Origin: Apodospora peruviana
Lineage: Eukaryota; Ascomycota; Sordariomycetes; Sordariales; Lasiosphaeriaceae
Reading direction: 5' to 3'
DNA length: 64,000 bases
NCBI GenBank assembly: GCA_033439685.1
Contig: JAUEDM010000004.1
Coordinates: forward strand, 4,588,001 to 4,652,000
This document shows positions 17,597 to 29,366 of this stretch, piece after piece. The notes under the pieces were generated by a model. It did no database searches. It had not been told where the DNA came from and saw only the letters and a list, made by a program, of their open reading frames with translations. Both the position numbers and the translations under genes were made by a program. How positions within the stretch are numbered: position 1 is the first letter of the stretch; every line of letters begins with the position of its first letter.

Positions 17597-20242
17597 GGTT
17601 GTTGAATATGCAGGGGTGAAATTTGGGGTGTTGGGGTTGAATGGGCCAAACGGCGGTGAACCCTGCACAGGGGTAAAAGATCACGACGCAACAAGCAAAT
17701 GTCGTGTTTAAATGGATATTATGGGCTGTGTCCGTTTGTAGGAATAGGACTGTATGTGATGGGCTGTAGAGAGGTACCCTGAACAGCTGTCAGGTACGGG
17801 GTGAGGAGTCGGAGTGGGAGGAGAAAGGGTCGTCGGTCGAATCGCTCGGGGCCTTGCGCACATGGGCCAAGAATGTACTGTTGATTTCAGAGGCAAACTC
17901 TCGGGTTCTCTCTTCTCGATAGTATCCCTTCCGGGTCGAGATTGAGACACGTGAAAGTCTGGTAAACTTCGTCGATCGAGGGGGGGGGGAATTGACAGTT
18001 GAAAATCTCGTTGAGGCTGCTGACTGCGGGCACGCCTGGGGACCGGGCGCACCCGCAGTGGGCGCTTAGAGCTCAACGATGGCCGAAGGCATCTTGAATT
18101 TTCGACGAAGTTTGGTCAGATTTTGGACTGATTCTCTGGATGTGGTAGTGCGACTTCGTTGTCTTTGGGTGGTGATGGGTTGATTTGACGAAGAAGGAGA
18201 GAAGAGGGGACGGAGCGGGAGATGTCATGGCTTTTTGACCAAACTTTTTTCGTCCGCCAGTGGGGTGCTGCGATTGGTTTGCTCCGCTTTCTCGGCTGCC
18301 AATTGGGCCCAGATCGTGGGGCAACCTCGAAAAGCGGCGGCCGTGCGGGTCCTGCGGGTACTGAAGTGGCCCCTCACGACCTCATCCCCTTGAAATGTTG
18401 GAGGCTCCGATGAAATTCAACTGTCAGCGGCAGCTGGCAAGGATTGCAGATCGCCAAAGTCTCCTCAATTGCATCGGCCGCCGGCAGCCAGCGAAAAGGA
18501 GACTTTTGAAGTGGTCTTTTTGATCCCACTGCAACTCCCCAATACTAGCTTCCGTCACCGCTCTTTCGCTAAAAAGCTAGGACCAAAGCTACCGTGTCCC
18601 ATCCCGCAACGGACCATTTGCGGGAGCTCAAGCAACAGTTGCATCGCGAATATGGAGACATTTACTGCTTCATCTCAGCGCCTTCTTACCATCGCTTCGA
18701 CGTTCCAAGACACGGGATTATTGATTGCCTCTGCTGGTCGCTGCTCGTCTCGGCAGAGGAGGTTGAGGCTCCGCGAGATCACCATTTTTGTCCGTCACTT
18801 CCCCCGCACGCACGGCGACAGTCAATGGAACCTTGCTTGGCGGACGCATCTCTCCTGCGCGAGGTGCGCTACCGAAAATCTAGAATGATGTCGTTTCCCT
18901 TTGGCACACGTGTTGATCCTGACTGGAACGGGTGCACGACTCCATCTAAAAATCTCCACCGAATCCAGCATTTCACCGCCGCTATGTGCGCATTTTTCGG
19001 TCTCCCGAAGCGTAATCTCGCTCCATGGTCCAAGTTGCCAGCTGGCGGAGACTCGATGGCAACTTTGTCACTTCTCTACCGCGACTGGGAGACAAAGACT
19101 CAGAGGGGCAATGAGCGCCGCGGCTCCGAGGTGAGCAACATGTTCACGGGGTTCGATGACTTCAACGCGGAGATGGTTGACGCCAGGCTTCTCCACGCCG
19201 GAACGACTCATCAAGATTTCAGGCTGTCAGAAGAAACGTCAACCTTGTCCACACTCTTTTTCTTTCAACCCTTTCTCCCCTGGTTGACCCGAAAAGGGGG
19301 TCAGCAACAGGTTGCACAGGAATGACTGTGTGCAGGAAGTAGAGCCAGCCGATGCCACAACCGAGATGCAAACTCATGACTCAATTCGCTCCAGCCTTTT
19401 GCACTCATTCCCATTGGCCGGAGCTCGCATATTGCTCGTCCGCGTAAGTTCGGGTCCGCTGCCCAAGTCACTGCAGTCACTATGCAAAGCCAACAACGAC
19501 ATGCCGTCCACCGAAAGGAAGCCGGTGTTGACTGCGTTTAACTAATCGAAATCGAAGAGACCGGTGGTCTTCCCGGTGCGCTAGCTTGACATCGCGAACA
19601 GAAGCCGAGTGGGTGGAAGGTTTCTCGTACACCGAGTCGTAGCGGGGCAGTCGGACAGAGGCAAATGAAGCGTCAATCTCCCATCATGAGGAGAATGGAG
19701 AAAAAAAATCGGTGATGCGGAAAAGGGGTCGAGAAGGTGGATTCCATCCAGAAAACGCAAAGTGGGGATGACGATGAAGGTGAAAGCAATCATCTTGTCA
19801 AGCCCGGGTCATCCCGACACCAGCCTGAGGAGCGAATATTCTCAATTTCGCTGAATCCGGCTGTGAAGTCTGGTATATCCTTCCAAGAAGGGTTTTAGTT
19901 GCGCTTTTGAGTTTAGAATTAGTCGTGAAAAGTCGAATACGTGAGGCACCAGGTAATTTAGAAGTCTGCTTGCATGGCATCACGAACCAGGACGCGAGCA
20001 TGACAAACGAACTGGTCGGGTTCAAGTTTTGAAGACAAGGACCCCGCCTCAAGTTGACGCACAGGTGGAGTTGTTGCGGTCCGTGCGCACACCGCTTCGC
20101 CTTATCTTATCGCGGACCTGTGTTTGGCAGCTTGGCAGAAACACCGACTCTTCAGACTATTTTCCCTCCCCGAGTTCGAGCGCATCGTACATCAAGTCCA
20201 CAGATGCATTCAAATACAATTCTCATCAATAGACTAGATACC
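17597..20242. other. Long 5' region and intergenic space, one doubtful ORF
   Basis: The first roughly 700 bp are pyrimidine-rich on the minus strand with several G/C homopolymers (for example nine G near 17984), fitting a long leader of the IFH1/CRF1-like gene. A 243-codon plus-strand frame at 18594-19325 begins with GTG, has no recognisable domain and could be chance. 19326-20242 holds nothing recognised. Confidence 0.45.
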
Positions 20243-21492
20243 TCAATTCGGCTTATCCTCCACAAGCCGCTCGCCAGTCCACACAGGACCGCCCGGGTAA
20301 GTGTAATTCTCGTCAAGCGTCCTAAAGTGATACATCTCATACGACGTGGTCATGCCTATTTTAGTAAGACGAGTCAGCTGAATATCTTCACGTTTTACTG
20401 TGCACACACTATGAGAGTGAGCAAACCTACCCGGTCTGTCTGGAGCAAAAATCTCTGGAATAGCGACTCCTTTGGGTAAAGTCGTCGTCGTCGTCGCGTT
20501 GGACAAGATATTGAGCTGGGCACAGCTCGGATAGAACTGAGCCAAGATTCCGAGATCGCCGGGTTTGGTCCACTCGGTCACGACGCCAGACATGACGACG
20601 TCCATCCGCATCAGATATTGACCCGCGGGGGTTTGGGGTGGTATTTTGAAGGTGAGCTTTAGAGGGTTAGCTGTTTGCCGTTCGTCGGTTATATGAGAGA
20701 CATACATGTGGCGGAACATCCGTAAAGAGTTCCCATTTCAGAGGCCTCTCGTCAGCAAGACTCCCAAGGCCCCTGGAATGGATCTTGATCCAGTTTCCTG
20801 AGCCGTCGTATGTGTGGATATCCTGACCATCGGGGACTTTGGAGAGATGAACGATGAGGGGACCTGGATGGTTGAAGTCCTTTTCTCTGTTAGTTTCCTC
20901 AAATAAACAGAGACAGAATGCTCACTCTGACTCACCTGCTTATATCCCGGTCTGGGGTCGCATGTCCCGCGATCATCGGGGCAACCGTAGAACATGTCAT
21001 GGGTCCAATCATGCGGGGGGGACCGCTGCTGTGCGATCTCGACGGTGTCGCCCGCCTTCACCGTCAACACCTCGGTGGCGTTGGCATGGTCCAAGTTGCC
21101 GCGGCCGCATCGAACCGAGTCGGGAAAGTCGAGAGTATAAGTCGGCCAGTTCCATTCGCGCCAGATCATGTTGGAATCGACGAGCTGCTTCTCGTCGAAG
21201 GGGGAGGTCAGGTTGCTACCTCAGGTAGTTAATCAGAATCCATTACTACTACTGTAATCAACAGACTGGAGGTTGGTTGATAATAAGTAGTTCTTTACCG
21301 AATATACCGCATAGGCTCCTGCCATTCCCCGTTCGCTTTGATTCGGACGAAGGTGTCTGTTTCTGATTGTCATCACCGTGTTGCTTCACACTGTTCATTC
21401 GGGGTTGGGGTGGCTAGGTATCAAAACATACAGTGGCATTGTGTTAAAGGCGCCATCGCGGCAAACACAGCCAGGAAATGTAAGTAGCCCAT
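20243..21492 (-). CDS. AA9 lytic polysaccharide monooxygenase (first copy)
   Basis: Six exons (21432-21492, 21299-21356, 20936-21215, 20706-20879, 20431-20656, 20243-20355) give 303 aa, all phases agreeing. The signal peptide MGYLHFLAVFAAMAPLTQC is followed by the mature copper-binding His (HYTFVRIKANGEWQEP); the splice site falls inside the second mature codon. The second histidine lies in FNHPGPLIVHLSK and the axial region is QFYPSCAQL. The enzyme oxidatively cleaves cellulose or other beta-glucans outside the cell using copper and a peroxide or oxygen co-substrate. There is no carbohydrate-binding module. The PPHDWTHDMFYG insertion before the HxGP motif is longer than usual. A TATA box lies 133 bp upstream. 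Confidence 0.9.
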
Positions 21493-22693
21493 GATGTTCA
21501 GGTGTTGTTCTTGGCTTCTAGCAGAATGGGAAAGGTTGCGGTTCAGTTCCCCGTTTACAACAGGTTTTGAAAGTGATTATCCACACAAGCCCTCACTCGA
21601 GCTGGAAGTTCTTCCAACCCCGACTATATAAGTATCTGTGCAAACGTTTGGGTTATGGTCCTGTGACCTTCCCCCCGTGCTGAAATGGAACATGCAGCAA
21701 TGTCTCCGTTGATCAGATCGGGGAAGTACTGAGAGGGCTATTTAACCAAGTCCGAGCGAGTCCAGTACGGTTGTAGGTGTGCCCTCCAGATTTATCCGGT
21801 ATATGAAGCCCCAAAGAGAACTGTAACGCTGATTTTGAAATACGCGGATAGTTGCCTGGAAGGATTGAGGAGGGGTCTATGCAGAGCTTAGACATTGGCC
21901 ACCTTAAGTAAGTGTCTACATCCTTGATAGCATGATAGCTTGGCAGAGAGAGCAGTCTTCAAGATGAGATGTTGGCGGTACGGAAAAGGGGCACAGCTTT
22001 TCCGGTCATCCTCTTACGCATTCCGAGTGTGAAGAGATAGTGCAAGAAATTAGAAGAAGGGATAACAAACTTGTGTGAAGTGGGCTAATGGCAAAGAGCC
22101 AAAATCCGTCATATACTGTCATATAATAACCTATACATACCAGAAATACGCCCAAAGTTGCTCGGTTTACATGTCAACAACCCCAGCCGCAACAGGGAAC
22201 GGACACCGAGCTGCCATCTCCGTGACGTCCAGTACATGTATTGATGATCTGGTCAGGGCAGATAAATTCGGCTGTTCATATCAATCACGTACGGATAGAC
22301 GTTGGTCGCCGATTCTGTCTTGATCCGTAAATGGAAAGTTGAAGGAAGCTGGAGTGGGCTGTAGTCCGTGCACATCCCACTTAGTGCTCACCTAAACCTT
22401 ATCTTATCGCGCAGAGGGGTGGGAACACAAGCATTTGGAGCTTGGCATTTCGGAGGCGGTTGCCAGGGGAACTTGATCGAGTGGCTCTTTGCCGTAAACA
22501 ACTTTTGGAGCCCGATCGCCTGCAATCCACAAACCCACACGCTGGGATTGCCCTTGCACCAACACCCGACAACCAATGCACAACAAGAGAAGCTCCATTT
22601 TGCACAACGCCCTTGTTGAACCTACAAACCAGTCCAAGAAATACATCGCGACTTTTGTTTTCTTCGTCTGACAGTTGCGTCCATCAGCGCAGC
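21493..22693. other. Divergent intergenic region, AA9 and kinesin promoters
   Basis: Shared upstream DNA of the minus-strand AA9 gene and plus-strand kinesin gene. Apart from the AA9 TATA box no motif or gene was recognised; reading frames near 22368-22690 have no domain. Confidence 0.55.
21625..21630 (-). promoter_or_regulatory. TATA box of the first AA9 gene
   Basis: TATATA in the context CTTATATAG on the minus strand, about 130 bp before the start codon at 21492. Confidence 0.5.
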
Positions 22694-25479
22694 ATGGATC
22701 GGGAGTCGCAGAGTCTTTTCCAGGTTTTCCTGCGACTACGGCCAGCAGCATCCGGAGCGTCTGTTGGTGTTGGCGATCGCTTTTTGGCCGTCGAGGACCC
22801 AGAACCAGACCATTCGGCACCTAAACACATCACACTAAACCCTCCCAACGACCGGCGTCGCGCAATCGAGAAGTTCGCCTTCACCCAGGTCTTTGAAGAA
22901 GATGCCTCCCAACTTGACGTCTTTCACTGCACCGGCGTCGTCAATCTCGTCGAGGGTGTGCTGGCACCCCGTGGTGGAGAGGGAACAGATGCTTTGCTGG
23001 CGACCTTGGGCGTCACAGGATCAGGAAAGGTCAGTCGGGCTTGCTGAACAACAATGGTGCGCCCCATGACTAACGTGAGCGACGATAGACACATACTATC
23101 CTAGGATCGCGGTCCCAGCGCGGCTTGACACAACTCGCACTCGACGTCATCTTCCGGTCTCTCGGGCAAAACCTTCTCGACTGCAGTTCCAATCCGACCC
23201 TCGAGCACACCATCAGTGCCTCGGACCCATCCGAAGCGACCGTCTTCTCGGCCTCCTCCTTCCTCGAAAATGTTTACGGCGATATGGCTGCGCCCTCCCG
23301 GGCCAGCTCAAGAGCTCCAACTCCCATGATTGTACGATCCTCCCACTCTTCTTTCGACTTTGATATATACAGCGACGGAGAAGACGATCATTTGAACAAA
23401 CCAACCCCCCGCCAAGCACAAATCTATCCTACTGGCCACAGCCAGACGAACAGCCCGAAAAGTGTTCGGGTTGTTTGCCGAGAAGACTCGGTGGTACCAC
23501 AATTCCCTCCAAAAACCCCTTTGTGGAGGGGACAGCGGCACCATCTTGGAGACCAAGCGGTCTTCTCTTCCCCCAGCCTGCCTCGTGGTCCTCAATACCA
23601 GCGAGTGCAGCAACTCACCAGTCATTCGAAGGGACAAGGTCCCCTCAAGAAACATTTTATGGCGAGCACTGCTTCTATCCGACAAAAGGCAGCAACTAAA
23701 CCAGACCAACCACAGGGCGAGTCTTTCGGACCCTCTCAGACACCATCACGTCGCCTCCATCGAACTTCGGCATTCCCACAGCAACCCGACGTTAGCGCGC
23801 TATCTGTGTCGTGCGATCCCTCGTGCGAATATGCCGTTGTCATTTCAATGTACGAAGTTTACAATGACCGAATTTTTGACCTCCTCACACCGCCAGTCAA
23901 GTCCGCGGCGACAAAGGAGTACCGCAGACGACCACTCCTCTTCAAGTCAACCGAGTCCTCCCCGGACCGAAAGCTCGTTGCTGGTCTGCGTAAAGTAGTC
24001 TGCGGCAGCCTGAATCAAGCGTTGATGGTATTGGAGGCTGGCTTGCACGAGCGGCGTGTTGCTGGTACGGGCAGCAACAGCGTGAGCTCACGCAGTCACG
24101 GCTTTTTCTGCGTCGAGGTGAAGAAGCGTGCTAAAGGAAGTCGGAGACATGGTCTGGAAACTCCATGGGGCGGAAGTGCTCTGACCATCGTCGATTTGGC
24201 TGGTAGTGAGCGAGCCCGGGACGCAAAGACTGCCGGTGCGACTCTGGCGGAGGCGGGTAAGATCAACGAGAGCTTGATGTACCTCGGGCAGTGCTTGCAG
24301 ATGCAGAGTGATGCCGTGAACAAAGACAAGCCGAACCTTGTCCCTTTCCGGCAGTGCAAGTTGACTGAGCTTCTCTTCTCGAACTGCTTCCCATCGACAT
24401 CCTCATACTCCTCGTCTCACCGTCATCGGAACCCGCAAAAAGCCGTCATGATTGTGACGGCCGACCCTCTCGGAGACTTCAATGCGACTTCGCAGATTCT
24501 TCGATACAGTGCCCTGGCACGAGAGGTCACAGTCCCGCGTATCCCAAGCATTACCCAAACAATCCTCACCAACGTTGCCAGCTCGCCTCCGCAGCAATTT
24601 TCCAGCCCGGTGGGCTCGCCTCCTCTGCACCACCGCCCTTTCTTTCCCCCTGGATCCACAGGAACATCAGCCAACAGTTACAGTCCGACTTTGTCATCTT
24701 CTCCCAACATTGAGCGCACCTTTTCACATCCCAACGGCTCCAGTCCAGGCAGTGATATGCACCGCGCGACAATGGAAGTGGCTGCAATGGAAATTTCTCG
24801 TCTTTCTGAAGAGGTCGAATACCTGCGCCAGGCATTTGAGTCTGAGCGTGCAGCCCGCTATGAAGCAGAGTCTCACCTCCTGTCGATGGAAGACCGCATG
24901 ATGGAGCTGGAACAAGCGATTCGGGAAGACTGCGTGGCCGAGTTTGAGCGACGACTCGAAATTGAGATGGCGCGATGGAGAGCTAATATGCAGGTCGAGA
25001 TGGAACGGGGAGAGGAACATTGGGGAAGGAAGATTGAAGTCTTTGAGCGGGGCATCATGGCCTCTACTAGCGCTGATACGGAGGAAGAAGAGAACAAGGA
25101 GAATGTTCTGATGGAGGACATCAATCAGGAAAATGAGCGGTTGAGGAGGGATAACGATATCCTACGGCGAGAGCTGGCGTGTATGAGTCCCACGAAGCGA
25201 GTGCCGTTGCAGGAGAGGGGGAGTGATCTCAGTCTTGCGACTGGCGCTGAGTCAAGGACCAGTAGTCCCAAACCAGCAAGGAACAATAAGCAGAATGCTG
25301 CGACAGATGAGAATAATTTGCGCAAAAAGCTGGAGAGGTTGAGAGTTAGCGACGACAACCTCCAAGCTTCGGCGGCGAGAAATAGTGGATCTCTTGCCCC
25401 GAGCGTGGGGGCGAAGAAGGTGCGCAAGCTTGCGACCAAGCGGTGGGATAGCGGGATGGACGATGAGGATTTGTTCTAG
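22694..25479 (+). CDS. Divergent kinesin, kinesin-6-like
   Basis: Exons 22694-23029 and 23089-25479 give 908 aa; the 59-nt intron interrupts the P-loop, and splicing yields GVTGSGKTHT. Other motor signatures are MYEVYNDRIFDLL, the switch I segment NSVSSRSHGFF, switch II VDLAGSERA and NESLMYLGQCLQ. A non-conserved, Ser/Pro-rich insert of more than 200 residues lies between the P-loop region and MYEVYNDRIF, a feature typical of kinesin-6/MKLP relatives. Behind the motor, EVAAMEISRLSEEVEYLRQAF onward is a coiled coil, then a basic C-terminus (KKVRKLATKRW). Expected role: microtubule plus-end motor in the mitotic spindle midzone or cytokinesis. Subfamily is an inference; the kinesin identity is certain. 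Confidence 0.92.
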
Positions 25480-26634
25480 TCACTGACGGGCGTTCGTTGT
25501 TGGAAGTCTGGATAGCGCTCTGGGTCCGGCCTGGGTTATGGCAACTGGATGATATTTTGTTTTGTCAGTCATTTCTTCGCGTTCTAGCAGATTGTCATGA
25601 TAGATACCACTGGGCGTCTGTTGCTTTGTCTAGTTGACGGGGTGTTCGTTGAAGCCCCAGACGGAGTATACCCTGGGTCCTTTTTCTCTGTTTCTTTAGT
25701 ATAAATCTCTTGGTCATTCGCATCACTTTTTGAGGCGTTTTTGTCTCATGTCACATGTGCTTCTTTCAAGGATCGACACTGAAAGGTGCTGGGTATACAT
25801 GAGATAACCTAACATCACCTGCTAACTAGTCGTTCCTCAGATTCGTTATAAATGGCCTGCCTATTGAGCACGGAACTTCTTGGGTTGACTGTCTACCAAT
25901 TATGTGTGTTTTTACACATTGCTTCCTTTCATCCTTATAACCTAGTTCTAGTAGGCAATCAACGTCGTAAACCAGACTTAACATTGATGATATGATGCAA
26001 CATACTCTAAACAGTACACCAACCCATAATCAATACAAGGAACCGTCAACTACTTGCAGTGAGTTTAGAAAGAGAGCGGGCGTGACTTCTGTTGATTGTC
26101 CTGCTTAAGCTGGTCGTGATAATAACTAGGGATAAGTAGTCTCTGCCGGGTTTAAGAGGCTTTGCAAGTTCAGAAATGTAGACTGTGATATTCTGGTATT
26201 GTGTCTGTGAACGACCGCTTTTACGCACGTAGAAAGGACGATAGATGGATTGGTAAATGTTAAATTACATTCCAAGGATTTCTTTTGTCCTGCAAGGCAT
26301 CGATGTCGACTTGTGGGGAAGAAAGTTTACGTGGTGGCAAGATTAGGTAATTACACTCCCGCACTAAGTCTGGACTAGTCCCCTGCTCTTTTTTTCTATC
26401 TACCTAGTACTCATGCACACGGGTTGAGCTTCAGTGAAAGAATTCTTCTTCTCGTCCGTCCCACAAGTAGCTGATGCAAAGAGAAAGAAGCCTTTGATGT
26501 TGTCGTCCATCTCCTGCTATTCTATTCTGCCACTTGTGCGCTCTTCACGCAGGTCACTTGGAGCTTAACATAATGTCATACACCTTTAAACTGCAAAATA
26601 TAGACAACATTTGAGTATTTAGGTATCCAGTTAG
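25480..26634. other. Intergenic between convergent genes, nothing recognised
   Basis: 3' flanks of the kinesin (plus) and gamma-glutamyltransferase (minus) genes. Only short frames; no RNA gene or repeat recognised. Confidence 0.6.
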
Positions 26635-28413
26635 TTACACAGCGAATCCACCAGACGCAACCTGTCTAGGTTCACCTGCCGCCTCGAACGTGCCATTGGG
26701 CAGCAACCTGATCCCCTGGGCGGTGCTCTGGCCGGGGGCGACCCACGTGACGTTATGGCCCAGCGATTTCATGTAGGCCACGGTGGCGTTGTCGTATGCG
26801 TACTCGAACGAGACCAGGTTTGGCACGAGCTGGTCGTGCAGCCTCGGCTGGGCCAACGCTTTCGGGGACGTCATTTTCCGGTCGAGAACGTGGTGGATGT
26901 TTTGGATGGTCGACGTGATGATACGGCTGCCGCCGGCGGCTCCGACGACGAAGTAGAGCTTGCCACTACTAAGAGTCTCGACAATGGTAGGCGATATCGA
27001 TGATAATGGTCGCTTTCCGGGCCGGATGAAGTTTGCTGGGCTGGGGATGTATCCGAATGCTATGTGAACATGGACATTGTTAGTTTAGTGATGTGTTGAA
27101 ATGGAATAAGGAGGGCGTAGATAGTTAGTACCGTTTGATACCCCAGGGACACTAAAGTCATTCATCTCGTTGTTCATAATCACGCCCGTCTCGGGCACCA
27201 TCAGCTGGGAGCCAAACAACAGGTTGACTGTTGTTGTCAGCGACACAGCCATGCCGCTTGCGTCTGCTGTCACCACGTGCGACGTCCCGGGGGTCTCGAG
27301 CGACTCGATGCCGGCGGGGTCGTACCACGAGACGTTTTGGGTGGTCGAGTCGGAGATCTTGGACCGTATCTCTGCGGCCGTCTTTTCGGACAGCATCTTG
27401 GTCTGGTACGCGGTGAGATTCGGTGAGAAGGACGGGTCGCCCAGGTTGCCGCGCTCTCCGTATGCGAATCGGATTGCTTCGTCGAGCCGATGGGTTGTCA
27501 AGTTGATCATGGCAGGGTCCCTAAATCCGTTGTATCCTTCAACGATCTTGAGAGCGCTCAGTGCCACGACTCCGCCGGATGGGGCGCTGCAGCTGGTCAG
27601 CTTGTAGCCGCGGTATGTGATCTGAGCAGGTTTTCTGATGGCGACGGTGTAGTTTTTGAGGTCGTCGAGGGTCATGGTTCCGTTTTGCTTTCGCAATGCT
27701 GTAATGGTGGCGTTGGCAATGGCACCCGTGTAGAAGGCATCTGGCCCTTCGTTGGCGATGACCTCGAGCGTATCCGCATACCGCTTCCTGGTGATTGTTT
27801 CTCCCAGCTGAACTCTGTGTCCGTGGGGGGCAAAATCGATGGCCCACGTCGGGTCGTCGGTCAGGAAGTTTCCGTTCGGGGTCACCGAGTTCATGTATCG
27901 CACGAGATCGGCCGTGACTTCGAATCCGTACCGTGCAGTCTTGACGGCAGGCTCCACAACGCGCTTCCACGGCAGCACGCCGTAATGCTCGTGCGCGTAA
28001 TGCAGGCCCCTAAGCTCACCCGGGACACCGCTGGCGAGACCGCCGTACAAGCTGGCGTTGATATTGTTTTTATACATGTCCTCAAAGGCTGCGGCGGGGG
28101 CTGTCTCGCGGAAGTCGATAAACTCATAGGTCCCTTTTGGAGAGCGGACGACCATGAAGCCGCCGCCGCCAATGCCGCTATGGTACATGCCCACGACGCC
28201 TATGCAAAGGACGGTGCCGACGAGGGCGTCGACAGCATTGCCGCCATCCTGGAGGAGCGCGGTGCCGATCTTGCTGCAGACTGCGCTTTCTGACGCGACC
28301 GCCCCGAGTTTGGGAATCTTTGAGTTGTGTTTGGCATCTCCAGCGGTGAAGAGCGACGGGAGCACGAGTGCCACTACTAGCAGTAACCGCCACAGTCCGA
28401 AGGCCATAATCAT
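26635..28413 (-). CDS. Secreted gamma-glutamyltransferase
   Basis: Exons 27132-28413 and 26635-27059, joined in phase 1 over a 72-nt intron, give 568 aa from the ATG at 28413. An N-terminal hydrophobic segment (LWRLLLVVALVLPSLFTAG) is a signal peptide or anchor. The GGT fold is visible as GAVASESAVCSKIGTALLQDGGNAVDA, the oxyanion/substrate region SGIGGGGFMVV and the autoprocessing site GTSHVVTADASG, whose Thr becomes the N-terminal nucleophile of the small subunit. Downstream are PETGVIMNNEMNDFSVPG and the C-terminal VVGAAGGSRI. The enzyme hydrolyses or transfers the gamma-glutamyl group of glutathione outside the cytosol. Length is normal and no catalytic residue looks missing. Confidence 0.95.
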
Positions 28414-29366
28414 CCCGAACCGACACAATGAAGGACTGTGCTAGAGTTGTTGCGACGAGAAAAGTTGCATTGTCAAAACCGGGTTGCACCGCTTCCCTCC
28501 TCAAGTACCCCGCGAGATGTGCATGGCGGCATGTATGTGCCAGGCTAGCAAGCAAAGCAGGGAAATCTGTGGCTGGCGATAATGAGACTCACTCAGGCAC
28601 AAGTCGGCACAGCGATTACATCATAATCCTAGCCAACGGATGTACGTCTAATAACCCGTATTACCGGGTGCCTGAACGCTACGGTTCAAGGTACCTATTT
28701 GACTGCACGCACTAGAATTGCCGTGTAGAGTCTAGCTTGGTACGAGACAAACACGACCTTCCTCATTCAGAAGATATTGGCATGATATCCAATCACCGAC
28801 CATGATGGCGCAATTATCGGCTGTGTATCCAATCGAAACGAGACGCCGAACAAGCGCATCTCACATGTATACATGTACTGTATGGAAATGATGGTGGCTG
28901 CTGAACAAGATGATGTATGGATTTTCTGCATGATTTGGGTTATAAACGACAGTTAATGGACCCGAGTCGAGAAAGTTGGATTGAAATCTGTGGGAAATGT
29001 GGTGGCTTTATAGGAATTCGGGATGGTTATGGCCGTGGAATATTGCAAAGTGGTGGTGTGGTCTGCCTTAATGAAAGTTGTCGGACCAAGATGACTCACA
29101 GTCCTGCTCGAATGGCAAGAGCAACCAGACACGATGAGGTTCTTTTGATGTCTGGTCTTCACCACTCCACATATCACACCGGTGTCATTGGGTCCCGAGT
29201 GGTCCTCGGCCAAGACCTCGAGTTTTCCCATTCCTTGCTGAGGACATAGTGGATTTTGGCCAGTTCAAGTGAGTGCCAACGTCCTTGTTCAGGCCCAGAT
29301 TTACTGTCTTGGAGCAACTGACTGTAGAGCTGGGGTTTCGCTTGTTTTCCTTCTCATTCTTCGCTT
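28414..29366. other. Intergenic, nothing recognised
   Basis: Promoter side of the gamma-glutamyltransferase gene and 3' flank of the STAND pseudogene. Short frames on both strands have no domain or splice support. Confidence 0.55.

Noticed and set aside
18594..19325. 243-codon plus-strand frame
   Set aside because: Starts with GTG, no domain, no splice context; mentioned only within the intergenic entry.
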